Below, piece by piece: positions 6,441-14,900 of a DNA stretch of 22,022 nt (position 1 is the first letter of the stretch; the number at the start of each line of letters is the position of its first letter). A program made the translations under genes and the position numbers. The notes under the pieces were generated by a model. It did not search any database. It saw only the letters and a list, made by a program, of their open reading frames with translations, and was not told the DNA's origin. This stretch comes from CAJXTB01 sp047626195. Its GTDB lineage: Bacteria; Myxococcota_A; UBA796; GCA-2862545. The stretch spans positions 1-22,022 of the forward strand of contig JBLHSN010000066.1 of assembly GCA_047626195.1 (NCBI GenBank). The letters are read 5' to 3'.

Positions 6441-9400
6441 CTACTTGGTCACGCCCACGTTCTTCAGCGTAATCGCACCGACGGTTCCCTCAATCGCGGT
6501 CCCCTCTTCGGCCTTCTGGTCCATGGACACTTGGCCCTGCTCAACGGCAGCGCTGTCTGCGCTGACCGATGAGCCGCCCGCGCCGAGGCGCAGCGAGCTG
6601 GTGAGGAAGCGGGTGAAAGTCATGACCAAGTCTTCTTGACTGGCCTTGTTCACGCTGACCACGTTGTCGGTCTGATTCTCACCGGCCAACGCCACCGAGT
6701 TGCCGTCGCCGAGGTCCACAGTGCCATTGCCCAAACGAACATCGGCAGACATATTGGCATTCGCCATATCGAAGCTATCACCCAGGTTACTCGACCTGGG
6801 CCCCGTTTTCGGACCCGCTGCCATAGTGTCCGCAGCGCTGTTCACGTGACTAGCGAGGCTGGTGTCGATGTTCCTGCCGAGCCCCATGGACTTGCCGAGA
6901 TTGATGTTCGGAGCGCCGGCTAGGTCTGCCTTGAGTCGCGCTTGTTCGTCCAGGTAGGCACCACGAACGCCGACCCACGCCGGCCCGCCAAGGTTTTGGC
7001 TAAAGTCCGCACGCGCCGCACCGGGAACCATCTGGCCATCGCGAATGGCAACGTTGGCGTCCATTTGAGTGCCGTCTTTGACGTTGACACGCCCGATGCC
7101 ATCACCGTATTTACCCGAGTTCATCGGGATGGATGCCCGAATATCGGCGTCTTGTACGGCACCGCCGAGAGCCCGAATCATGTCCGGGTTCATGCCGCCC
7201 CCGCCAGACCCATCGGACTTGCTGACGCCGCGACCACTCAGTCCGCGAGCCGTGACCTCACTAGCGCCGGCGGTGAGACCGTCCGGACCGATGTTCGCGG
7301 CAGCACCGCGCACACCCAAACTGTTCACGTTCGCCGACAGTCCGTCGCCGCGATGGGCGATCTGAGTCGCGTCGAGCGACGAGAGGCCTAGGTGCGTGGA
7401 CTCGCCTTCGCGAACGCCGCTCATGCCCGACGCATTGACCTCGCCGACGCTGGTCCCGCCTGTTCGCAGCTGCACGCCACGCATGGTCTCAATGCCACCG
7501 CGCATGCCCTTCGCGTCCCGTTCGCCGCTCAATCCGCTCGCCCACACAGCTCCGGCTCCATGCTGGCCCATATCGATACCAGTAGCACTCGCCGCATTCA
7601 CAGAGACGTGGCTGTTGTCGGGGCCGTGCGACCCGCTGGCACCGACAACAGATGCCGAGCGAATCGTACCATTGGCGGTGGAGATGCCGGATGCGTCTAG
7701 GCCGTCAGCGCCAACGTTGATGACTTCGCCGTTCTTGCCGACAGTCAGGCCCTTGGCGTTGACAGAGGTGACAGCGTTATCGCCCGAGCGCACACCGCCG
7801 ATAGCGACGTTGTCGATACTGCCGGCGCTTGCGTTAGGCCCGTGCGTACCGCGCACACCCGAGATGGACGCTGAATTCACGGTTGTGCCGTCGTAGCTGG
7901 CGCCCCCCACCGAAAGCGCGTTCAACGAGCCAGCCATCGTCTGGCCCTGACGGTCAAAGGCAGCCTGCTGAATGGCAACATCATTCACGCTGAGCGCTCT
8001 GCCACCTATGTTCGTACGCACACCGCTGACCGAACCCGAATCCAGCGAGCCGCTCATCGCGTCTTTACTGGATGAGAAGTTGCCCCCGGTCAGCTCTACG
8101 CCGCCAACTGCATGTTCGCCGGAACGAATGTCGGCAGCTGACAAGCTGCTCATCCCCGCGGTGACCTCACCATTTCCAGCGTCCACGCTGACGCCTCGTC
8201 CATCGAGCGATGCGACCGTCGTACCTTCGGCGTTGATGCCGCTGGCTCGCACGCGGCCTGCCGAGTAGCTCGCGTCGTTCTTGCCGCGCTGGGTCGTACG
8301 GAAGCGGTCCACACCGACCGACTCTACAGTGGTGCCTTTGACCTGAAGCTGATTGACGTCTGCCCGCGTGGCATTGACGTCCACCTCACCGGTACCGTCT
8401 GTTCTCCGACGCAGGTCGAAGCCACCGTCGCGTAGATATGCCGAGTCCATGCTGACGTTGCGTGCAGCGAGTCCAGTCGCCTGTGCATTGCCAACGGTTC
8501 CCGACGCCGTCACGCCGTTCGCTGTGTTCTGCGCAGCCAGGTTCATGTTGGATGCAGAGGCGTGTCCGAGCCGCAAGTTACCGGCTTGTAGGCCATTCAG
8601 CGACGCACCCCCCATGCCCACATTCGTGTTCCACGACTCGCCATTCAGACCGGACGCCGAGACGGATAGGTCTGAGACGCTCGCACTGTCCAGCGAGTTC
8701 TTTCCGGACATGCCATTGACGTCTAGGCTCTTGGCTGCGAGGGCCAAGTCACCGTTGCCGTAGTCCGCAGACAGACTCGAAAACGAAGCACCAGCAATCT
8801 TGTCACCGCCTGCCGTGGAGACGTCTCCGACGCTCGCGCTGCTCACAGCGACCATGTGCTCAGTACCGTGCTCTCCTTGCCGCATGTCGACGCGTGCCCC
8901 AGAGATGGCCGTCTCACCGATGGTGCTGCCCTTGCTGGACGCGCCACTGGCCTGAATCGAGCCCGCTTCGACGAAGCCCGTACCGTCCTGCTGGTTGAGT
9001 CCACCGTTCAAGGCGTCAACGCGCACCTTTTCGGCGCCGCCATCCGCGCTCTGAAAGCCGTCAATGACTGCACTCGACACATAAAATCGTGCCGCCGAGT
9101 CTTGGCCGCTCGGCATGTCATTGCCTTCGCCGCTCACGTTCATATTCGTGCGGCCCAACTCCACGCTGTTGGCCGACACGTCCCCGTTCTTGGTGTGCGC
9201 GGTGATGGTGTCGGCAATGGCCGAACTGAACTGAATGTCCACGCCGGTCTTGGTGGCGTTGCCAATAATCGGTAGTCCGCCCTCGCCCTTGATGCAGATG
9301 CGAAGGTCTCGAATCGTGGCACCTTTAGTCGTCAGCGTGGGGGTGTTGACACCCATGATGCGGACTTCTTTCGACACAATGGTCATGGTGTCGTTCTTGT

Positions 9401-9788
9401 AGTCCAGCTCCATCATGACTTCGTTGGCGCCTTCGGCCGACCGGTCGAGCTGAATCTGATTGCGGACGTCTTCCGGCATCAGGTCCAAGACCTCGTCCAT
9501 GTCGGTCGACACCGACACCTTCCGGTCCTTCCAGTCCACATCCAAGTCGGACGACGACAGGACATCCCAAGCTTCGCCAACGGTCTCTTTCGCACTGTCG
9601 ACGGTCTCGCCAACCGCAGTGGAGACGTCTTCATATTGATCAGCGATCCAGGACCCGGCGCGCTTCCACCAGGGGGGCGCCTCGGCTGGGCCATTCGGGG
9701 AACGGGCCGGGGCATCGGTCCCATTCTGAGCACTAGATTCAGAGCGTGTGGCCTGATTGCCTCGCTGCTGACGACGTTGTTTAGACAT
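6441..9788 (-). CDS. Giant Gly/Ser-rich repeat protein, probable beta-solenoid
   Basis: This 1115-residue protein has no family I recognise. I chose the ATG at 9788 (MSKQRRQQRG) because GGGAG lies 5 nt upstream; an ATG ten codons earlier has no such site. Residues 1-38 are basic then Pro/Ala-rich with no signal peptide. Residues 39-80 (PPWWKRAGSWIADQYEDV and onward) look amphipathic-helical. Residues 80-165 form a non-repetitive beta-rich region. From about 170 to 855 there are some thirty degenerate units of 20-22 residues, rich in G, S, A, V and N (for example GTTVASLDGRGVSVDAGNGE), the pattern expected of a beta-solenoid. A Gly spacer near 857-866 leads into a C-terminal region with further beta-like stretches. 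No transmembrane segment is evident. It lies 74 bp downstream of the lipoprotein pseudogene at 9863-12189. A structural or export-apparatus substrate role is possible but unsupported. Confidence 0.75.
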   Translation of the reverse strand: MSKQRRQQRGNQATRSESSAQNGTDAPARSPNGPAEAPPWWKRAGSWIADQYEDVSTAVGETVDSAKETVGEAWDVLSSSDLDVDWKDRKVSVSTDMDEVLDLMPEDVRNQIQLDRSAEGANEVMMELDYKNDTMTIVSKEVRIMGVNTPTLTTKGATIRDLRICIKGEGGLPIIGNATKTGVDIQFSSAIADTITAHTKNGDVSANSVELGRTNMNVSGEGNDMPSGQDSAARFYVSSAVIDGFQSADGGAEKVRVDALNGGLNQQDGTGFVEAGSIQASGASSKGSTIGETAISGARVDMRQGEHGTEHMVAVSSASVGDVSTAGGDKIAGASFSSLSADYGNGDLALAAKSLDVNGMSGKNSLDSASVSDLSVSASGLNGESWNTNVGMGGASLNGLQAGNLRLGHASASNMNLAAQNTANGVTASGTVGNAQATGLAARNVSMDSAYLRDGGFDLRRRTDGTGEVDVNATRADVNQLQVKGTTVESVGVDRFRTTQRGKNDASYSAGRVRASGINAEGTTVASLDGRGVSVDAGNGEVTAGMSSLSAADIRSGEHAVGGVELTGGNFSSSKDAMSGSLDSGSVSGVRTNIGGRALSVNDVAIQQAAFDRQGQTMAGSLNALSVGGASYDGTTVNSASISGVRGTHGPNASAGSIDNVAIGGVRSGDNAVTSVNAKGLTVGKNGEVINVGADGLDASGISTANGTIRSASVVGASGSHGPDNSHVSVNAASATGIDMGQHGAGAVWASGLSGERDAKGMRGGIETMRGVQLRTGGTSVGEVNASGMSGVREGESTHLGLSSLDATQIAHRGDGLSANVNSLGVRGAAANIGPDGLTAGASEVTARGLSGRGVSKSDGSGGGGMNPDMIRALGGAVQDADIRASIPMNSGKYGDGIGRVNVKDGTQMDANVAIRDGQMVPGAARADFSQNLGGPAWVGVRGAYLDEQARLKADLAGAPNINLGKSMGLGRNIDTSLASHVNSAADTMAAGPKTGPRSSNLGDSFDMANANMSADVRLGNGTVDLGDGNSVALAGENQTDNVVSVNKASQEDLVMTFTRFLTSSLRLGAGGSSVSADSAAVEQGQVSMDQKAEEGTAIEGTVGAITLKNVGVTK

Positions 9789-9862
9789 GATGTCTCCCGA
9801 GGAGTGAGAGGCTCCCACTATAGCGGCTCATTGCCTTTCGACGGTGTCAATTCCTCCGTGAA

Positions 9863-12189
9863 CTACAGCGTGACCACCGTGGGAACGCCATCGCAGACGT
9901 ACGTGCCCAAGAAGTGCGCGGCCTGCCGTTGGGCGGATTGACTATCGAACAGTGCAAAGTGTGGGTCGGCATTCCCAACCTGTGAGTACAGACCTACAAC
10001 GCCGGTAATCTGTCTGCCAAAACGGTTTTCCACCACCGGCGCAGACAGCTCGGTCATTCCCGCCAGCGGAACACTCCGCCCGGCGACCTGCTGCACATGA
10101 AGCGCCAGTGCCAATGCCGTCTGTGACGAATCTGCGGTGTAGCTATCGCCCACCCCGTACACCTGGAGCGCATGACGGATATCCCTGTCATCCACCGGCG
10201 TGGCGAACTGCACGGCTGCATGGGTCACCGGTTCGACGATATCGAGGTTCGCCTGGGAGAAATTTGCAACCGGATGTTCCCGGTTCATCTGGGAATCGGC
10301 CAGTGCGACACAGTGCAGCGGCAGCGGTGAACGCTGAGACATCTGCTCCAGAATGCGGGCCAGCTGCAGTCGCGAACCTTGCGCAAATACTGCGCCATTC
10401 ACACCGGGTTCGACAGCGAGCGCCGCGACACCGACGGAGGCGCCCATGCCATGGTCTACAAAGAAGAGGTTGTCAGAATCAAACCGAGTAAGCTCTCCCG
10501 TTGGTGAGGTGGCAACCGACCCATCCCACTGGGTCGCCGCCCGAATCACCGCCATCACATCCGCTGCGGCTTGCACTCGGTTTCCGCGCTGCGCTCTCGG
10601 GTTGAGGGGATTGTCGAACAACACATCAGCGTCGTAGGCGTGGGCATCCAGCTCCAGCCAAGTGGTGTCCCAATCATCAGCGTTGTTCCCAGGCCCATGC
10701 AGCGGGGCATCCCAGCTCAACGTGGCGATGGACGTGCGAGTGCCATCGTCCAACTGAAGGGATGCGAGGGAGTCTGCAATACCCTCGGCAACCACACTCT
10801 GGTAGTTCCCTCCAACGTCATGAGCGTAAACCGCGAGCGGCCAGCCATCGGGAGGCATGGGGCCGGAAGGCAGGGGCAGGCTGAACACCACGCGCACACT
10901 CTCCGCTGGCTCGATGGTATCGCCCGAGACGTCTACGCCACCGCCATCCGCACCCGTCTTGAAAGGGGCAGTCCCCTGCTGGAAGGACGGCAACTCGAAG
11001 GTTCCCTGAACGTCAACAAGACCATCACGGACAACACATCCACCCCCTTCTGCAGTCGCAAATGGCCCAGGGGAATCGCCACACACATGCAGGTCGACAG
11101 GCACGCCTGGAGCCGCCACATACACCGCCTCTCGCAGCCGCTGAATATCTCCGACCGGGTCCTGAACAGTAAAGACCGTCGCGGCCACAATCTCGTTCAA
11201 GTCCACCGTGTTGTCGGCCGCCCACTGTCGCAATGGGTTCAAGCGGTCTTGGGCGTCCGAAACGGCGGCGTCGGCGACGGGAGTCTCCAAACGCACCTGC
11301 AAGAAATCGGCATCTGGGACAATGACCTCGCCCGTTTCACTGCGTGCGCCGTTGCCAACGAACGCTGCATTGGTATGTCCAGGCAAGTACGGCCGACCAT
11401 CAACGGGCGTTATCGCGATTCGGTTGTGACAGATGTAGGGCGACCGTGCTGTGGATGACGCGAGGCCGGTGTGCAGCTCGCCGTAGGTTTCACCTTCCGT
11501 CCGATCGATGACGCCAACGCTTCCCTCGTCCGGCAATCCGCGCTTCAGGGTGTCGAAGGCCACGCGGTGTGAGAAGCGGAAGAACACGGCTTGGTTGTTG
11601 CCGAAGTCAGCCTGCTGGCGCAACGAGTCAACCAAGTCCGCGACCGGGTCACCAATGCGTTCCACCCACTCACCTGGGGTTGGGTGACGCCCAAGATCGA
11701 CGGTTCCATCCAAGAGATAGACGTTGGTTGGAAACGGCAGGCGGTAGAACTCGGAGCGGTCCTCGTCACCCTCGTAAAGCACCCGAAAGGTCGTCTATCA
11801 GCCTCGGGTTGCTGACAACTCACGCCGGGCCAGAGAGGAATCTCGAGGCCCGAGCAAGTGCCGTCCCAGGCGAGTCCCAACCCGCAGTCGTCGACGGTAC
11901 TGCACGCGTCACCACGAACGCCCGTACCGGGGGCACCATCCGTGGCACAGACCGCAGTAGATGGTCATACAAGGCCACTCTCACAGTATGCAGTGGGCAC
12001 ACAGTCGTCGTCCAGTTGCGCGGTACCCGGTTCACCGAGCGCCAAGCAGGTGCCACTCCCGGCGCACGACAAGCCCTCGGAACACGGCAAGCTCGCGTCA
12101 CAGTCACCCCTGTAGGCCGCGCCGTCCTCCGAAGGGTTGCCGCCATCGGCACAGCCGGCGAGCAAGAGCAACAGAGACAGACCTCGCCT
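9863..12189 (-). pseudogene. Cys-rich lipoprotein with alpha/beta-hydrolase-like domain, disrupted 5' part
   Basis: One gene can be read through several lesions. At the 5' end a lipoprotein signal (RGLSLLLLLAGC, lipobox Cys at 12151-12153) has a GGAGG at 12194-12198, but AGG stands at 12187-12189 where ATG is expected. A Cys-rich domain follows (CDASLPCSEGLSCAGSGTC and more). After CESGLV comes an in-frame TGA at 11965-11967, and the same frame resumes with PSTAVCATDGAPGTG. After PEADRRPF a one-base slip at the AAA of 11786-11788 moves the coding frame. The rest is open for 639 codons from GTG 11782 (LYEGDEDRSEFYRLPFPTN and onward) to a TAG at 9863. A hydrolase-like core has YAHDVGG and a degenerate elbow VDHGMGAS, where the usual nucleophile Ser is Gly. 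A truncated product could start at GTG 11782 but would lack export and the anchor. Confidence 0.7.
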
Positions 12190-12258
12190 GCAACCTCCGT
12201 GTGGACCGCGTTGACAGGGCGCAATCCGCGTCGTAGCACACCCGCCCGGAGGTCTCTC

Positions 12259-13734
12259 ATGGCGCGCGAACTGGTACTGGCAATCGACCAAGGCACAACC
12301 GGCAGCACAGCGCTGCTTATCGACAAGGACATCCGCGTAGTCGCGTCGAAGAACCTAGAGTTTCCCAATCACTACCCCGCACTCGGCCAGGTTGAGCACG
12401 ACGTCAACGAAATCTGGTCCTCCATTGGAGCGGCGGTCGGCGGTGCACTGGCCATGGCCGGTGCGCGCGGCGAAGACATTGTGTCCATTGGCATCACCAA
12501 CCAGCGCGAGACATGTCTGTTCTGGGACCGCAAGACTGGCGAGCCGATTCACCGGGCATTGGTGTGGCAGGACCGACGGACGGCCAGCCGCTGCGCAACG
12601 CTCAAGAGTGACGGCCACGAAGACAGTGTGCGCAAAAAGACCGGACTGGTCCTCGACCCCTACTTCTCCGGCACCAAGGCCGAGTGGTTGCTCGACAATG
12701 TGCCGGGTGCACGAGCCAAAGCGAGGCGTGGCGAGCTGGCCTTTGGGACTATCGACACGTGGCTCGCAAACCGTATGACCGGTGCCCACGTCACAGACGC
12801 TTCAAACGCGTCGCGCACCCTGTTGTATGACCTGAACAAGCGCGCTTGGAGTGATGACTTGTGTGCGCTGCTGCGGGTACCCAAGGCCACACTTCCCGAA
12901 GTTGTGGACAGCAGCGGTATTATTGGCGTGACCAAAAACGTGGGCTTTCTACCCGATGGCATTCCTGTTGCTGGGCTCATTGGCGACCAGCAAGGTGCGC
13001 TGTTTGGACAGGCCTGTTTCGACGTAGGCATGGCCAAGTGTACCTACGGAACCGGCGCATTTATCCTGCTAAATACGGGCGACACCCCCACGCCTTCCCA
13101 GCACGGCATGCTCACCACTGTCGCCTGGCAGTTGTCCGGAAAGACGACCTACGCCCTTGAAGGCAGCGCGTTTATTGCCGGCGCCGCAGTGCAGTGGCTA
13201 CGTGACGGCCTTGGCATCATTCGCAATGCCTCCGATATTGAAGCACTCGCCGCAACCGTGCCCGATTCCGGCGGCGTCACCTTCGTCCCCGCACTCGCCG
13301 GACTGGGCGCTCCACACTGGCGTCCTGACGCCCGCGGCATTGTGCGCGGCATCACCGGCGGCACAACAAAAGCGCACCTGGCTCGCGCCACTCTTGAGGG
13401 TATCGCCCTGCAAATCGACGACATCTTGCGCGCCATGACCAGCGACCTGGGCGCCTCGTTGACCGAGATGCGCGTGGATGGCGGTGCGGCAAAGAATGAC
13501 CTGCTCATGTCGCTGCAAGCGAACCTGCTAGGAGTCCGTTGTGTACGCCCGACTGTCTTGGAGACGACGGGCCTAGGAAGCGCACTGCTCGCCGGTCTCG
13601 CAACCGGCATGTGGTCAAACCAGAGCCAAGTTAGCGACGCCTGGCGAGAGGAAAAGACGTTCAAGCCAACCGGAGCCACTACCACCCTGAGCAACTTGCG
13701 CCGCCAATGGCGGGCGGCGGTGGATAGGGCCTAA
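12259..13734 (+). CDS. glpK: Glycerol kinase
   Basis: Glycerol kinase phosphorylates glycerol to sn-glycerol 3-phosphate with ATP, the entry step of glycerol use. The 491 residues match the usual ~500. The first phosphate-binding motif AIDQGTTGSTALLID is at about 8-22. The catalytic Asp is probably D243 in LIGDQQGALFGQ. The FGGY signature region reads GGAAKNDLLMSLQANLLG. TNQRETCLFWDRKTGEPIH and ALVWQDRRT are typical substrate-site segments. The ATG at 12259 has GGAGG about 6 nt upstream, so it is preferred over longer frames. It diverges from the disrupted lipoprotein gene and is followed 5 nt later by a membrane protein. No glpF or glpD is adjacent, so its regulation cannot be read here. Confidence 0.96.
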   Translation: MARELVLAIDQGTTGSTALLIDKDIRVVASKNLEFPNHYPALGQVEHDVNEIWSSIGAAVGGALAMAGARGEDIVSIGITNQRETCLFWDRKTGEPIHRALVWQDRRTASRCATLKSDGHEDSVRKKTGLVLDPYFSGTKAEWLLDNVPGARAKARRGELAFGTIDTWLANRMTGAHVTDASNASRTLLYDLNKRAWSDDLCALLRVPKATLPEVVDSSGIIGVTKNVGFLPDGIPVAGLIGDQQGALFGQACFDVGMAKCTYGTGAFILLNTGDTPTPSQHGMLTTVAWQLSGKTTYALEGSAFIAGAAVQWLRDGLGIIRNASDIEALAATVPDSGGVTFVPALAGLGAPHWRPDARGIVRGITGGTTKAHLARATLEGIALQIDDILRAMTSDLGASLTEMRVDGGAAKNDLLMSLQANLLGVRCVRPTVLETTGLGSALLAGLATGMWSNQSQVSDAWREEKTFKPTGATTTLSNLRRQWRAAVDRA

Positions 13735-13739
13735 AAACG

Positions 13740-14501
13740 ATGCCTGTTTACCTTGTCGACTTGTTCATGTTCCTCACCCTCTCGATGGGCTTTCTCTGGC
13801 TCACCAACCAGAAGAAGCTCTCGGGCGGCCTGGCTATGGCAGGGGCGGCAAGCTGGCTCATTGGCGGCTTCCTCGCCCTCGCAGCCATCCGCCTCAACGA
13901 CGTCTCGGCAGAAAACGCTGGCGGCATCATGGTCATGGGACGTGTGTTGCCTACGCTGGTGGCGTTCTTCTACCTCTGGTCCCGCCCAGACTGGCTGCCG
14001 ACACGGTCCATCCATGGCGTGAAGTCCCAGTGTGTGTATCGCGAGCCGGGTCCTGTGAGTTCCAAGCGCGTCGGCGCCTTCTTGGTCGAGAACAAGCTGC
14101 GCGCTAGCCACGAAGCGCAGAGTGTGTGGGTGGCCGCAATGGATGTGTCCCGCGCTCGCAAGCTACTACCGAGTTTCATTGCCTGGACACGCGTGTTCAA
14201 CGGAAGAGAAGCGACTCAAGGGCAGTTCGTCGCCGATTGGCTCAAGCGCAATGGGGTCGACGCCCAAATTCGCGGCGAGATGAAGACCGGCATTATGGGT
14301 GGAATTCCCGTCCAAGACAGCTTCCCGGATGTATGGGTTCGTGGGGCAGACAAGCCACGCGCACAAGTACTTATTGCTGAGATGGATAAAACAGTCGAAG
14401 GCGAGGCCTGGACATGCCCTTGGTGTGACGAAGACAATGGGTCGGCCTTCGCCGCCTGCTGGAGCTGCGAAAAGGCCGGACCGCAAAAAATATCTACCTG
14501 A
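13740..14501 (+). CDS. Membrane protein with DUF2007-like domain and C-terminal zinc ribbon
   Basis: This is a 253-residue protein. Three hydrophobic segments (about 4-22, 27-50 and 63-80) suggest a membrane-anchored N-terminal third. Two soluble stretches follow. The second (about 157-215, QFVADWLKRNGVDAQIRGEM and onward) resembles DUF2007, a small putative signal-transducing domain that often ends next to a zinc ribbon. The C-terminus carries C226-x2-C229-x10-C240-x2-C243 (CPWCDEDN and CWSC), a clear zinc ribbon. The first stretch (about 110-145) may be a divergent repeat of the same fold. It starts 5 nt after glpK and is likely co-transcribed, although the link to glycerol metabolism is unclear. 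A function cannot be assigned beyond a membrane sensor or adaptor guess. Confidence 0.7.
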   Translation: MPVYLVDLFMFLTLSMGFLWLTNQKKLSGGLAMAGAASWLIGGFLALAAIRLNDVSAENAGGIMVMGRVLPTLVAFFYLWSRPDWLPTRSIHGVKSQCVYREPGPVSSKRVGAFLVENKLRASHEAQSVWVAAMDVSRARKLLPSFIAWTRVFNGREATQGQFVADWLKRNGVDAQIRGEMKTGIMGGIPVQDSFPDVWVRGADKPRAQVLIAEMDKTVEGEAWTCPWCDEDNGSAFAACWSCEKAGPQKIST

Positions 14502-14502
14502 G

Positions 14503-14529
14503 TGTCGTCTTAGTCTCTGCTCGCCCGTC
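14503..14529 (+). promoter_or_regulatory. ECF42-type promoter candidate
   Basis: TGTCGT at 14503-14508 and CGTC at 14526-14529 are separated by 17 nt. The ECF42 target motif, as I recall it from the Streptomyces venezuelae ECF42 work, is TGTCGA near -35 and CGA/TC near -10. The match is 5 of 6 bases and 4 of 4. The site lies 27 nt before the YCII start in the short gap after the DUF2007 gene. That placement fits autoregulation of the YCII-sigma pair. Confidence 0.6.
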
Positions 14530-14556
14530 CTAGGATTGCACCCAATAGGAGAGACC

Positions 14557-14898
14557 ATGCAGTACCTCGTTCTCATTTACTCAGAAGACGGCCCCAACCC
14601 AACGCCCCCAACACCCGAACAGATGAAGGGGTGGTTCGACTACACCAAAGCGTTGAAAGACGCCGGCGTGTTCATGTCGGGAGAAGCCCTGCTCCCCACC
14701 TCGACCGCGACCACCATTCGCGGCATGGGCGCCGATGCGGTGATGACCGATGGTCCGTTCGCCGAGACCAAAGAGACCTTGGGCGGCTTCTACATGATTG
14801 ACTGCGCAGATGCAGACGAAGCTCTGAAGTGGGCGGGGCTGTGTCCAGGAGCGTCGTACGGCTCGATTGAGCTGCGTCCTGTGGTCCAGTTCTCGTAG
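14557..14898 (+). CDS. YCII-related (DGPF) protein
   Basis: This is a 113-residue protein of the YCII/DGPF family: small dimeric alpha-beta proteins, often encoded next to ECF42-group sigma factors. The N-terminal strand MQYLVLIYSEDG and the hallmark DGPF at residues 65-68 (MTDGPFAETKETLGGFYM) are clear, followed by the usual DADEALKWA helix. Its biochemical role is not established; a protein-protein or redox-linked role has been proposed for the family. AGGAGA at 14547-14552 lies just before the ATG. The sigma factor gene starts 2 nt after the stop, so the pair is one unit. It is probably driven by the ECF42-like promoter at 14503-14529. Confidence 0.9.
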   Translation: MQYLVLIYSEDGPNPTPPTPEQMKGWFDYTKALKDAGVFMSGEALLPTSTATTIRGMGADAVMTDGPFAETKETLGGFYMIDCADADEALKWAGLCPGASYGSIELRPVVQFS

Positions 14899-14900
14899 CA

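Noticed and set aside
9768..9780. A 13-base match (CTGACGACGTTGT) to the inside of the repeat element at the start of the solenoid gene.
   Set aside because: No other part of the element is present, and the bases encode the QRRQ of a basic N-terminus.
10571..11458. Long plus-strand open frame opposite the lipoprotein gene.
   Set aside because: The minus-strand frame has recognisable family motifs across the same region; the plus frame is its shadow.
580..11967. Reassignment of TGA to an amino acid in this organism.
   Set aside because: thrA, thrB, the DUF2007 gene, the sigma gene and the OmpA-type gene all end sensibly at TGA, and the thrA-thrB overlap depends on it.
12104..12115. A 12-base match to the end of the repeat element (TCACCCCTGTAG) inside the disrupted lipoprotein gene.
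   Set aside because: The similarity stops there, no second end or internal part is nearby, and the bases encode a sensible YRGDCDA stretch of the Cys-rich domain. Chance is the simplest reading.
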